A stretch of 64,000 bases of DNA from Methanomassiliicoccus sp. (GTDB taxonomy: Archaea; Thermoplasmatota; Thermoplasmata; Methanomassiliicoccales; Methanomassiliicoccaceae): NCBI GenBank assembly GCA_033485155.1, contig JAWQJJ010000006.1:1-64000 (forward strand), given 5' to 3'. Positions 17,097-25,788 of the stretch are shown one piece after another. Position 1 is the first letter of the stretch; every line of letters begins with the position of its first letter. The position numbers and the translations under genes are program-made. The notes beneath the pieces are model-generated. The model did not search any database and was not told the DNA's origin. It worked only from the letters and a program-made list of their open reading frames with translations.

Positions 17097-17864
17097 ATGA
17101 CCGCGGAGGACCAAGCGCTCAAAGGGGCGATACGAAAAAAATGGGACCTTTCGTCATCCACCTACGATTCCGATTTTGGACATGGAATAAAAGATGGTGA
17201 GGAGAGGGACGCCTGGAAACGATACCTGGGGACCGCGTTGCCTACGAAAGGATGTCGTGTTCTTGATGTTGGATGCGGCACTGGGGAGATCAGCCTACTA
17301 CTGGCCGAGATGGGCTATGGAGTCAAAGGTGTCGATCTCTCCGAGGACATGATGAACAAGGCGAGAACCAAAGCCTCACAGCGCGGTTTGAATGCTACCT
17401 TCGAAAACGGAGATGCAGAGAACTTGCAATTCGGGGCCGGCTCCTTTGATGTCGTGGTAAACAGACATCTTCTGTGGACGCTCCCACATCCAGAGAGGGC
17501 GCTTCAGGAGTGGATGAGGGTCGTCACCGTAGGGGGTAGTGTCATCGTAATCGACGGAGTATGGAATGACGGAACCATCGGTACCAAATTCCGCCGAGCG
17601 GTGAGGAACATCGCTATTGCGGTCGTCGATCGAAAGAATCCATGGGGGGGCTACTATGGGCGGGATGTCAACTCCCGTTTACCACACCCAGGTGGTGTCC
17701 CTCCTGAAAAGACCCGTGAATACATGGAAAAGGCAGGACTGGTGAATGTAACCGCCGTTGATCTCACGGAGATCCGACGGATCCAGAGCGCGAGCATGCC
17801 CCGTCGCTACCGGGTCGCCAATAAGTGGAACTACTTTTTAGTGAAAGGAATAAAAAAGGTTTAG
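17097..17864 (+). CDS. Class I SAM methyltransferase leading the nik operon
   Basis: A 255-residue UbiE/COQ5-type methyltransferase. SAM motif I is V-L-D-V-G-C-G-T-G at about 56-64, an acidic residue follows in G-V-D-L-S, and motif II/III lies around D-V-V-V-N-R-H-L-L-W. The substrate cannot be told from sequence. It is the first gene of the nickel-import operon and ends exactly where the binding-protein frame begins, so a link with nickel uptake, such as modification of a metal chelator, is a reasonable guess. No ribosome site precedes the ATG; the mRNA may be leaderless. Stop is TAG. Confidence 0.85.
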   Translation: MTAEDQALKGAIRKKWDLSSSTYDSDFGHGIKDGEERDAWKRYLGTALPTKGCRVLDVGCGTGEISLLLAEMGYGVKGVDLSEDMMNKARTKASQRGLNATFENGDAENLQFGAGSFDVVVNRHLLWTLPHPERALQEWMRVVTVGGSVIVIDGVWNDGTIGTKFRRAVRNIAIAVVDRKNPWGGYYGRDVNSRLPHPGGVPPEKTREYMEKAGLVNVTAVDLTEIRRIQSASMPRRYRVANKWNYFLVKGIKKV

Positions 17865-17873
17865 GTGGAAAAA

Positions 17874-19427
17874 ATGCAGAAAAAAATACTGGCTATCTTG
17901 GCCGTGGCCGTAGTGGCCATCGTCGCGGTTGCCTCGATCGGCCTCATGAATCAGGGCAGCAGTACCTCGGAGAAGACCCTGACGGTCGGAGAGCTGTGGG
18001 ATATCACTGCTGTGGACCCACATGCCGGTGATGGAACGCTTATGAAAGAGAAAGCGCTGGTAGGTGAGTGTCTGGTCGGATCGAACGATGATTTCTCCTT
18101 GAAGCCAGAGCTCGCCACGTCATGGAAGAACATCGATAACAACACCTGGGAGTTCAACCTCAGACAGCATGTGATGTTCCATAATGGCAAGGAGATGAAG
18201 GCTTCGGACGTTAAGTTCTCCCTTGAGAGAGCATGCAACCTCAACCCGACCGCCAAATCCCTCCTGAAGCTCGATCATGTGGAGATAGTAAGTGATTACG
18301 TCGTTCGAATTCACACCACCGCTCCCAACTCTATTGCTCCTGCAGCCTTGGAATACTCAAGCTTCGTGATTTTAAGTACGGACTCCGTGAGCGGTGACAA
18401 GTTCGTTAAGCCCATCGGCACCGGCCCATTCGAGATGGAGAGCTATGATAACTTGACGCATCAGATGACCATGGTCAAGAACTCTGATTGGTGGGGCGGA
18501 GCGGTCAACTTCGACAAGCTTATCATCAAGCCGATCACCGACCCGAACACCAGAGCTCTGGCGATAGAGAACCACGAGGTCGACTTCACTGCCGATGTGC
18601 CTCTGAGCGAGATCAATACCATTGACGCTCTGCCGGGCATAAATGTCGAGAAACACGTGACACCTCGGGTATATAGGCTGGCCTTCAACCTGGACAAGGA
18701 TCCCTGGAACAATATCACGGTCAGACATGCCATCGCTTACTCGATCAACAGCAAGAGCATTGTCGACAACGCTCTCTCTGGAGTAGGCAGCCCGGCGAAG
18801 GGAATATTCCTGCCCGACATGGCATGGGCCAACAAGAGCCTCACCGGCTACCAGTATGATGCCAACAAGGCCAAGGCGCTCTTCGCCGAAGCGGGCTTTG
18901 CCTATGAGAACGGCAAGTTGGTCAACCAGACAAGCCACAAGCAGCTGAGCATCTCTATCCTGACCTACACCGATAGGCCAGGACTGCCGCTCATCGCTGA
19001 GGCCTTGGCCGGCCAGCTCAAGGACATGGGCATTGACGTTACCTACGACGCTAAGGAGTACAGCGCTTACACCGCTCAGAGCAAGGAGCGCCAGTGGGAC
19101 CTCGATATCATGGCCCGGGCGCTGACCATGGTTCCCGATCCTGCCTATGTCTTCGGTGATTACCTTCCTGGTGGCAGCCTCAACGCTATGAACTATTCCA
19201 ACCCCGAAGTCGTCGACCTTTATAACAAGATGACTGCGGAGTGGAACATCACTGCGAGGTACAACTACTCTCAGCAGATCGAAGGCCTCCTTTACAACGA
19301 TGCACCGGCCATCTACATCAGCTACTATGGTGTGGCCATGGTCATGTATGACTACGTAACAGGGTTTCACTTCGATCCCACCGCTCATGACTATCGGCTC
19401 AACCCGGACATGAAGGTGCAAAAGTAG
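17874..19427 (+). CDS. nikA: Nickel/peptide ABC transporter substrate-binding protein
   Basis: This SBP_bac_5 family protein of about 517 residues has a signal-anchor (residues 4-24, hydrophobic after M-Q-K-K) and then the typical body: E-L-W-D-I-T-A-V-D-P-H at the start, a W-x-F-x-L-R-x-x-V-x-F-H-N-G segment near 97-110 and L-T-Y-T-D-R-P near 360. Family members bind peptides, nickel-chelates or heme outside the membrane. Nickel is preferred because nikR is adjacent and a NikR-like operator precedes the operon. ATG 17874 is chosen because AGGTGG precedes it by 5-6 nt; a GTG at 17865 is the alternative. Confidence 0.87.
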   Translation: MQKKILAILAVAVVAIVAVASIGLMNQGSSTSEKTLTVGELWDITAVDPHAGDGTLMKEKALVGECLVGSNDDFSLKPELATSWKNIDNNTWEFNLRQHVMFHNGKEMKASDVKFSLERACNLNPTAKSLLKLDHVEIVSDYVVRIHTTAPNSIAPAALEYSSFVILSTDSVSGDKFVKPIGTGPFEMESYDNLTHQMTMVKNSDWWGGAVNFDKLIIKPITDPNTRALAIENHEVDFTADVPLSEINTIDALPGINVEKHVTPRVYRLAFNLDKDPWNNITVRHAIAYSINSKSIVDNALSGVGSPAKGIFLPDMAWANKSLTGYQYDANKAKALFAEAGFAYENGKLVNQTSHKQLSISILTYTDRPGLPLIAEALAGQLKDMGIDVTYDAKEYSAYTAQSKERQWDLDIMARALTMVPDPAYVFGDYLPGGSLNAMNYSNPEVVDLYNKMTAEWNITARYNYSQQIEGLLYNDAPAIYISYYGVAMVMYDYVTGFHFDPTAHDYRLNPDMKVQK

Positions 19428-19435
19428 GTGTCGCC

Positions 19436-20377
19436 ATGTGGAAAGGTGTACTGAAAAAAACCTTTTCCTTTTTATTTACCATCGTCGCAGTCACAGTGCT
19501 CACCTTCTTCCTAATGAACATCATGCCAGGGGAGCAGGCTGACACCGTCCTACGGCACACGTTCCTAGGCCTTGACGAATCCGCTCAAGACTGGCAGATC
19601 AAGGAGGTCGCGCAACGATACAATCTTGATCAACCATTACTGGATCAATATGGCCACTGGCTTTCTGGAGCTATGCATGGCGATCTGGGAACTTCATACG
19701 TCTATCATCAGCCCGTATCGGACATGATCTCCATTCGGCTGCTGCCAACGATTTCATTGGCTGCCCTGGCAATGCTGCTGGCTCTGGCCCTCGGCATCCC
19801 GTTGGGGATCATTAGCGCGTTGAAAAGCAACAAACCGATTGACTATGTGGTCAGGATGGTCTCGATGTTCAACGCATCTATGCCCAGCTTTTGGCTGGCG
19901 CTCATGCTCATCATAGTCTTCTCCATTACCTTCAAATTGTTCCCCACGTCAGGATACGGAGGTCTGCAGTATATGATACTGCCAGCTCTGGCCCTCGGCC
20001 TTCATCCTGCTGCGGTGATCACCCGCATGACCCGCACCAGCGTTCTGGAGACATTGGGGCAACAATACATCGTTTTCGCTCGGGCCAAAGGTCTCCCCGT
20101 ATCCAGCATCATCAGCCGGCATGTGCTGAAGAACGCTCTCCTACCAACCCTCACCGTTTTGGGGATAGAGTTCGGAGGTTTGCTCGGAGGCACGGTTATC
20201 ATAGAAAGCATATTCAATTGGCCCGGATTGGGCAATCTATTAGCTAACTCTGTGCTGGCTAAAGACATACCAGTAGTAATGGGCGTGGTCGTGGTAATCG
20301 TGATCATGTTCGTCTTGGTTAGTCTGGTGGTCGACGTTCTCTACACGCTCATCGACCCACGCATTAGGAGCGGATAA
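19436..20377 (+). CDS. nikB: Nickel ABC transporter permease NikB
   Basis: A 313-residue permease of the DppB/NikB type with six hydrophobic segments. The N-terminal V-L-T-F-F-L-M-N-I-M-P-G motif of the family is at about 20-31, the EAA-like coupling loop (around F-A-R-A-K-G-L-P at 216-223) faces the cytoplasmic ATPases, and the protein ends in the usual Y-T-L-I-D-P-R-I-R. It lies 8 nt after nikA and 1 nt before nikC. Confidence 0.9.
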   Translation: MWKGVLKKTFSFLFTIVAVTVLTFFLMNIMPGEQADTVLRHTFLGLDESAQDWQIKEVAQRYNLDQPLLDQYGHWLSGAMHGDLGTSYVYHQPVSDMISIRLLPTISLAALAMLLALALGIPLGIISALKSNKPIDYVVRMVSMFNASMPSFWLALMLIIVFSITFKLFPTSGYGGLQYMILPALALGLHPAAVITRMTRTSVLETLGQQYIVFARAKGLPVSSIISRHVLKNALLPTLTVLGIEFGGLLGGTVIIESIFNWPGLGNLLANSVLAKDIPVVMGVVVVIVIMFVLVSLVVDVLYTLIDPRIRSG

Positions 20378-20378
20378 G

Positions 20379-21284
20379 ATGGAACTTTTCGAACAGCGAA
20401 AGAAATTGATCGACGATCTCGTAGGGATCGTCCCTGGAAGGGAGATCTGGTCAAAGATCAAGGGCAACCGGATGATATTATTCTGTCTTCTCCTGCTGGG
20501 GACCATCACCTTGTTGGCGGTATTCGCGCCGTTCATCTCACCCTACGACCCAGCCGAGCAGAACCTTACAAACCGTTTGCAAAGTCCCTCCATGTCTCAT
20601 CTGATGGGCACCGACTACCTGGGCAGAGACATCTTCAGCAGGGTGCTGTACGGAGCTCAGACTTCGCTGTTCATCGCCGGGGCGGTCGTTGCCGTCTCGC
20701 TGACCTTCGGTGTGGCTGCAGGCAGCCTCGCAGGGTACTTCGGTGGATGGACCGATGGTGCAATAAGCAGAGTCATTGACGTGCTCATCTCCTTTCCAGG
20801 GATCATCCTATCGTTGGCTTTGATCGGCGTAATGGGAGCGGGAGTGTTTAATCTGATTCTTGCCCTCTCCATAGTCCACTGGGCCAGCTATGCCCGTCTC
20901 ACGCGGGGACAAGTGTTGACGGTGAAGAACAATGATTATATCGCATCCTCGAAGCTCGTCGGATCGAGCCGTATGAGGATCATGATCAAGCATATCCTGC
21001 CCAACTCCATCGCCCCGGTCATCGTGCTCGCTACCATTGACATGGGGCACGTCATCCTGGCCGCGGCGTCACTGAGCTTTCTTGGCTTGGGCATCCCCGC
21101 GTACATTCCGGAGTGGGGCTCCATGATCAGCTTGGGCAAGGAGTACATCCGGTCCGCGCCCTATGTGATCCTCGGCCCTGGATTGGCCATTACGCTGGTT
21201 GTAGTTCTGTTCAGCCTGTTGGGTGACAGCCTAAGAGATGTTCTTGACCCAAAGAAGGAGGAGGGCGAACTTGGCAATGCTTGA
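20379..21284 (+). CDS. nikC: Nickel ABC transporter permease NikC
   Basis: A 301-residue DppC/NikC-type permease. It has a cytoplasmic N-terminal helix, the family box L-M-G-T-D-Y-L-G-R-D-I-F-S-R at about 75-88, six hydrophobic segments and the coupling loop around S-S-K-L-V-G. It ends with G-D-S-L-R-D-V-L-D-P as in the family. It forms the membrane channel with NikB; its last codons overlap nikD. Confidence 0.9.
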   Translation: MELFEQRKKLIDDLVGIVPGREIWSKIKGNRMILFCLLLLGTITLLAVFAPFISPYDPAEQNLTNRLQSPSMSHLMGTDYLGRDIFSRVLYGAQTSLFIAGAVVAVSLTFGVAAGSLAGYFGGWTDGAISRVIDVLISFPGIILSLALIGVMGAGVFNLILALSIVHWASYARLTRGQVLTVKNNDYIASSKLVGSSRMRIMIKHILPNSIAPVIVLATIDMGHVILAAASLSFLGLGIPAYIPEWGSMISLGKEYIRSAPYVILGPGLAITLVVVLFSLLGDSLRDVLDPKKEEGELGNA

Positions 21285-22203
21285 GATCAGTGGTCTGAAC
21301 GTTGGCTTTACAACCTCTCGCGGTGAGGTCAAGGCAGCCTGCGATGTCTCTCTCACAATTGAAAAGGGAGAGACCTTCGGCATGATCGGGGAGAGCGGTT
21401 CGGGCAAGTCGGTGATTGGGATGTCGATCCTGAAGCTCTTGCCAGCATCGGCCCGAATGACGGGGAGTATTTTCTTCGACGGTGAGGATCTCATAACAAA
21501 AAGTGAGCGAGATATGCAGCATGTCCGACGAGATTCCATTTTCCTCGTGCCGCAGAACCCCTCGGGTTCCCTCGATCCCTTGATGAAGAACGCGGAGCAG
21601 ATCGCCGAGGTGTTCTACGAACAAAAGATGGGGGAAAAAGAGGCTTGGGCCCGATCGGTTGGGATCCTGCGTAAGCTCAACCTTCAGGACCCCGAACGCG
21701 TGGCGCGGCAATATCCCCACCAGTTATCAGGAGGGATGAAACAGAGGATCTTGGTAGGGGTGTCCATGACTGCTCATCCTCGTCTGATTGTTGCCGACGA
21801 GCCTACCAAGGGGCTCGATAGAAGCTCGCGAGATAACGTAGCCCAGCTGTTAAAAGGCATAGGGGATGAGGAAAGGGCCCTGCTGGTCATAACTCACGAT
21901 ATCGACCTGGCCGAGGAGATATGCGATAAGATCGCGGTCATCTATGCGGGAGAAATCATCGAGATGGGGAGAACCGAGGAGGTCATCAAGCATCCTCGAC
22001 ACCCATATACTCAGGGGTTGATCCGATCCGTGCCCAAAAATGGTATGATGCCGATGCTGGGCTTTTCCCCTAACCTCACGGACCTACCACCGGGCTGCCG
22101 GTTCTACGATCGCTGCGAAAGCGCGAAGCGCTGCGCCGAATGCAAGGCAATACATCCCGATCTTAGCGAACAAGAAGGAGTGTGGGTAAGATGTCGACCA
22201 TGA
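21271..22203 (+). CDS. nikD: Nickel ABC transporter ATPase NikD
   Basis: An OppD/DppD-type ATPase of about 310 residues with Walker A G-E-S-G-S-G-K-S, signature L-S-G-G-M-K-Q-R, Walker B L-I-V-A-D-E-P and a C-terminal four-cysteine segment (C-x5-C-x5-C-x2-C near residues 278-293) as in many OppD proteins. The start is taken as TTG 21271, 6 nt after GGAGGAGG, within the end of nikC; ATG 21277 is the alternative. It energises uptake together with NikE. Confidence 0.88.
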   Translation: MAMLEISGLNVGFTTSRGEVKAACDVSLTIEKGETFGMIGESGSGKSVIGMSILKLLPASARMTGSIFFDGEDLITKSERDMQHVRRDSIFLVPQNPSGSLDPLMKNAEQIAEVFYEQKMGEKEAWARSVGILRKLNLQDPERVARQYPHQLSGGMKQRILVGVSMTAHPRLIVADEPTKGLDRSSRDNVAQLLKGIGDEERALLVITHDIDLAEEICDKIAVIYAGEIIEMGRTEEVIKHPRHPYTQGLIRSVPKNGMMPMLGFSPNLTDLPPGCRFYDRCESAKRCAECKAIHPDLSEQEGVWVRCRP

Positions 22204-22868
22204 TGGAAGTCACCGATCTTTCAAAATACTATGGAAAGGTGAAAATCTTTGAAAATATCAATTTCACGATAAGCGCTCACGAGACCCTGGGCCTATACGG
22301 AGACAGCGGAGGAGGCAAGACAACTGTGGGACGAATGCTCGTAAAATTGGATCGGCCCACATCCGGACAAATTCTCTACAAGGGCCATGATATCAACGAA
22401 ATGGGCCGTCGAGAGTTTAGGAGATATCGTAGCAAGCTGCAAATGATCTTCCAGAATCCAGAGACCTCCATCGATCCCAGATCGAAGTTGTATGACTGTG
22501 TCGCCGAACCATTGATCATTCAGAAGAAGGGGGATAAAGAAGAGATAAGAAAGGAGGTATCCCGGTTGGTAGAGATGGTCGGGCTTCGGGACATTCACCT
22601 TCAGAGATATCCTCATCAGCTGAGCGGTGGAGAGATCCAGAGGGCGGTTCTAGCGAGAGTCATAGCTTTACGTCCAGAGCTGATCGTGGCGGATGAGGCA
22701 ACCTCTATGCTGGATGTGTCGACCCAGGCTCAGGTCCTAAGACTAATGCAAAAGATACAGGAGGAGACTGGGGTATCCTATCTGATGATCTCCCATGACG
22801 AGGACGTCCTCAAGGCCACCTGCGACCGCATATTGAAGTTTCAGAATGGGTCTCTGAAGGAGGTGTGA
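22191..22868 (+). CDS. nikE: Nickel ABC transporter ATPase NikE
   Basis: A 225-residue ATPase with Walker A G-D-S-G-G-G-K-T-T, Q-loop I-F-Q-N-P, signature L-S-G-G-E-I-Q-R and Walker B L-I-V-A-D-E-A. It is shorter than typical OppF and lacks the C-terminal oligopeptide extension, as NikE does. ATG 22191 follows GGAG by 10 nt and overlaps the nikD end by 13 nt. It is the last gene of the operon and faces nikR, 38 nt away. Confidence 0.88.
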   Translation: MSTMMEVTDLSKYYGKVKIFENINFTISAHETLGLYGDSGGGKTTVGRMLVKLDRPTSGQILYKGHDINEMGRREFRRYRSKLQMIFQNPETSIDPRSKLYDCVAEPLIIQKKGDKEEIRKEVSRLVEMVGLRDIHLQRYPHQLSGGEIQRAVLARVIALRPELIVADEATSMLDVSTQAQVLRLMQKIQEETGVSYLMISHDEDVLKATCDRILKFQNGSLKEV

Positions 22869-22906
22869 TCGCCAGCGATGTGTGTGGATGGCTCGGAGGC
22901 GTCGCT

Positions 22907-23374
22907 TCAATCCATAGAGCTTCGAATTCCCGGCCATGCATTGTGGTCCTGACGGCACTGTTCTGAAGAACTGGTTGAGAATAGCACTGGCCCAGCATGC
23001 AACACGCCCTTGGCCTTGGTAAGCTCCTCCGACAGTTTGTTAACCTCGAGGACAGGGCCCTGTACAATCAACACCTCGAGGCATTTTTCTCGGTCAAGGT
23101 GAACATGAACGCTCGAAGAGATAACATTGTGATGGTTATGCTGAGCTTCGATGAGTTTCTCGGTCGAACTCCCTCCATGGTGGTGATAATGGAGGACTAT
23201 TGCTCCGACGGCCTGTGTGCTCTCATCTTTTAACGCCTCTCTCGTCAGGGCCTCATTAATAAGCTCGCGGAACGCTTCAGATCTGGTGGGGTAGCCTTTT
23301 CGCTTGATGTACCTATCGAATCTGTTCAAGAGTTCTGGTTCCAGGGAGATTCCCATCCGTGTTATCTCCTCCAT
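22907..23374 (-). CDS. nikR: Nickel-responsive repressor NikR
   Basis: A ribbon-helix-helix domain (residues 1-48) is followed by an ACT-like nickel-binding domain. The four square-planar nickel ligands of NikR are present with exact spacing: H79, H90, H92 and C98, matching H76, H87, H89 and C95 of E. coli. Nickel binding drives DNA binding and shuts off import. The C-terminus is about 15-20 residues longer than usual. Start at 23374; Met7 preceded by GGAGGAG is possible. It converges on the nik operon and probably acts on the palindrome at 17012-17038. Confidence 0.93.
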   Translation of the reverse strand: MEEITRMGISLEPELLNRFDRYIKRKGYPTRSEAFRELINEALTREALKDESTQAVGAIVLHYHHHGGSSTEKLIEAQHNHHNVISSSVHVHLDREKCLEVLIVQGPVLEVNKLSEELTKAKGVLHAGPVLFSTSSSEQCRQDHNAWPGIRSSMD

Positions 23375-23928
23375 GACTATTGAAAAGGTTGGCCATCACA
23401 AAAAGCTTCGTTTCTTGTTCCAGATATCTATCATTGAAGAAAAAATGTGCCCTCATCTCCTGTTTTCTCGTAACCTAGGTGGTCGGGATAAATTCTCCTC
23501 TGAAAATGACTTTTTCCACTGCAGCTTTCTTTGGGCAATCAAATGCTGCCAGTTTTCAATATTCTTATGATCCAGCTGTGATCATTATTTACTTATGGCA
23601 TTATCAAACCTCAAGAGTATTACGAATTTTAAAATAGTAACACGCACATTCTGGTCTATGGAAATGGCGGACCCCTTTGTCTTACTTCGCTCGTGTTCAG
23701 TAACCTCCTTACAAAGCAACCCTCTTACCGCCATTTCCAATCATTTCTATTACAAAGGTGGTGCTCAGGCTGAGAAAGGTGGTTTTTCAATAGGCAACCC
23801 TCATCTCCCCCTCATTAATCGCATATGTGTTGGAGAGGACACCTTGGCCACACCTGCATGATCTAGCCTCCATGCCGGTCTCCCCGATCGATATTTTAAA
23901 GGGCTGCAACTATAGCTATCTCAATGCG
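23375..23928. other. Intergenic region between nikR and the DUF4198-like gene
   Basis: An AT-rich stretch without a supported gene. It contains the nikR promoter on the minus strand near 23390-23450 and a near-palindrome TGATC-N7-GATCA around 23571-23587 of unknown meaning. Confidence 0.35.
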
Positions 23929-23984
23929 GTAATACTTTTTTTATATTCGTAATACTATGCGCTGGCCGATAGCAAAATGCTATC
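23929..23984 (+). promoter_or_regulatory. Promoter with repeated GTAATACT and a hairpin
   Basis: GTAATACT occurs twice, at 23929-23936 and 23949-23956, exactly 20 bp apart and flanking the TATA-like run TTTTTTTATATT. Downstream, GATAGCA-AAA-TGCTATC (23968-23984) is a perfect 7-bp inverted repeat at the expected transcription start, just before the gene. The spacing of two helical turns suggests a regulator site on one face of the DNA. Confidence 0.5.
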
Positions 23985-23987
23985 ATT

Positions 23988-24761
23988 GTGACATGGGGCG
24001 ATATGAAAATGGATTATAATATGATGGATCGTATGAATAGGAACTTGGATAAACGCCTACTTGAGAAACTTAGCAAGGTGTACTACGGACACGAGCTTTG
24101 GCTCGACACGTCTTCGAACCGAGGGATAAACATCTCCTGCCACCTGCGGTACGGACATAATATGAGTGTCGACGGCATAGCACCAAAGGATTACGTGAAT
24201 CCTTTTGTATACACGCCGAACAAGTCGCTCAGAGAGATGGCTATAGGCGTGGAAGAGAAGAACGGTTGGAAAATCTCTTGCCCGAGGACCGTAGATGGAG
24301 ACTACACATTCTATACAGACTCATCATCAGTCTGGTGCCGCGACTCGAAGGGAGATTGGAAGATGGGCGCGAAGGCCAAGGTCGGCGACGTCGCCTATTC
24401 TGGAGCCTACAAGCTTGTAGCCAAGAGAATAATATCCGTCAAAGCCGACGGCAGGTTCGCACCGAAAGCTCATACGACTCTTGATATCCTCCCCCCGGCC
24501 CGAGAGGTCAAATTGGGTGACACTGCATTGTTCACTGTAAAATACGAGAAAAAGAACCTTCTCGCTGGGCAGATGAAGGCCTATTGCAAGGACTCCGGCA
24601 AGGAATCGATGGTCGATGTGATGAAGGGAAAGGCTGCGGTTACCATAGATAGCAAGGGTACTTGGATGTTCTTGGTTCGTCACCGCGATGAGACCAAGAA
24701 AGTCAGTGATGAGTTCGATGAAACGGTCTACGTTACAACCTTGACCATGGAGATCCGCTGA
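23988..24761 (+). CDS. DUF4198-like protein of a nickel cluster
   Basis: A 257-residue protein with H-E-L-W near the N-terminus (about 34-37) and a beta-rich body with the sequence flow of DUF4198 proteins, which in bacteria are often linked to nickel/cobalt import (NikK-like). Unlike those it shows no signal peptide, so it seems cytoplasmic. The frame opens with GTG 23988; ATG 24003 is an equally plausible start. It is 2 nt upstream of a CooC-like ATPase and then CooT, which supports a role in nickel handling. Exact function unknown. Confidence 0.6.
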   Translation: MTWGDMKMDYNMMDRMNRNLDKRLLEKLSKVYYGHELWLDTSSNRGINISCHLRYGHNMSVDGIAPKDYVNPFVYTPNKSLREMAIGVEEKNGWKISCPRTVDGDYTFYTDSSSVWCRDSKGDWKMGAKAKVGDVAYSGAYKLVAKRIISVKADGRFAPKAHTTLDILPPAREVKLGDTALFTVKYEKKNLLAGQMKAYCKDSGKESMVDVMKGKAAVTIDSKGTWMFLVRHRDETKKVSDEFDETVYVTTLTMEIR

Positions 24762-24763
24762 AG

Positions 24764-25525
24764 ATGATGAAGATAATCGCCACGGGAAAGGGGGGCGTGG
24801 GAAAAACTACGATCGTTTCCACTCTATCGCGCCTGCTGGCTAAAGGGGGCAAGAAGGTCCTTGTATTCGACACCGATCCCAGTATGAACCTGGCAATGAC
24901 GCTTGGGATACCGTTTAGGGACATAGCAACGCTCACCGAGGACAAGGCCGCGATTTCAGAGGAACTCGATGGGTGTCATGATGAAGAGCTCGACATAGAT
25001 GAGATTATAGCTGAGCACTCTGCCGACACGGTGGACGGTGTCAAGGTCGTTATCATGGGCACCATACCCTCAGGCGGGTCCGGTTGCCTGTGCTCCCCCA
25101 TATCTCTAGTAAAGGTAATCATCCAATCGCTCTCGGACGAGCCCCGAGGATATGATATCGTCATCGTCGACTCCCAAGCTGGACCTGAGATATTGGGTCG
25201 GGGTCTCGCTACCTGTTTCGACTGCAACCTTGTGGTCACCGAGGCGATGCCCAAGGCGATGGAAGTGACCCGCCAAGTGCTCAGATTGAGCAATGACCTG
25301 CAGATATCTCGATCGCTGCTCGTATTGAACAAACTGGAGAACGAAGCCGACCTCGATATGGTCAGGAGGGAATTGAAGTTGGATCGAAAGGACATCGTGA
25401 CCATAAGGAGCGACGATGCGGTCAGAAAAGCGGACCGCAACTGTACATCGATCTTGGACGACGCCCCCAGCTCTCTTGTGGTGAAGGACATCGAATCGCT
25501 GATCAATGTGATGATGAGCGGTTAA
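24764..25525 (+). CDS. cooC: CooC-family nickel-insertion ATPase
   Basis: A MinD-superfamily ATPase of 253 residues with deviant Walker A G-K-G-G-V-G-K-T-T at 8-16, D-T-D-P-S at 36-40 and the C-x-C motif C108-L-C110, which in CooC binds nickel at the dimer interface. CooC loads nickel into carbon monoxide dehydrogenase; related proteins may serve other nickel enzymes. No CODH gene is in this window, so the client is unknown. It sits between the DUF4198-like gene and cooT on one operon. Confidence 0.85.
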   Translation: MMKIIATGKGGVGKTTIVSTLSRLLAKGGKKVLVFDTDPSMNLAMTLGIPFRDIATLTEDKAAISEELDGCHDEELDIDEIIAEHSADTVDGVKVVIMGTIPSGGSGCLCSPISLVKVIIQSLSDEPRGYDIVIVDSQAGPEILGRGLATCFDCNLVVTEAMPKAMEVTRQVLRLSNDLQISRSLLVLNKLENEADLDMVRRELKLDRKDIVTIRSDDAVRKADRNCTSILDDAPSSLVVKDIESLINVMMSG

Positions 25526-25541
25526 TGCCGAGGGGAATCAG

Positions 25542-25751
25542 ATGTGTGAGTTCACAGTACTATTGGACAGTGGTAAGGACAGAAAGGAGGTGGCCAGGAA
25601 TATTATCAAGGCCAAAATCAAGGATGGCAAGGTGGTCCTGATGGATATCAAGGGAAAGATCACCAAGATCGACGGAGGAGTCATCACTACGGTCGATACC
25701 ATGATGGCCGAGATGATAATCTCCGGCGGGAGGGTTCAGGATTCTCATTAG
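25542..25751 (+). CDS. cooT: CooT-family nickel-binding protein
   Basis: The 69-residue protein starts M-C-E-F-T-V, the hallmark of the CooT family whose Cys2 binds nickel in a dimer. Short beta strands follow (K-V-V-L-M-D-I-K-G-K-I and G-V-I-T-T-V-D), as in the SH3-like/RNP fold of CooT. It probably buffers or delivers nickel with CooC, 16 nt upstream. AGGGGAATCAG before the ATG provides a weak ribosome site. Stop is TAG. Confidence 0.85.
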   Translation: MCEFTVLLDSGKDRKEVARNIIKAKIKDGKVVLMDIKGKITKIDGGVITTVDTMMAEMIISGGRVQDSH

Positions 25752-25788
25752 TTGCCATTGAAAAAAGAGGGGGGGGGCGAGGGCCCCT

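Noticed and set aside
18372-19421. 349-codon minus-strand frame
   Set aside because: Antisense to nikA; composition (V, H, R, D rich) is that of a complementary frame.
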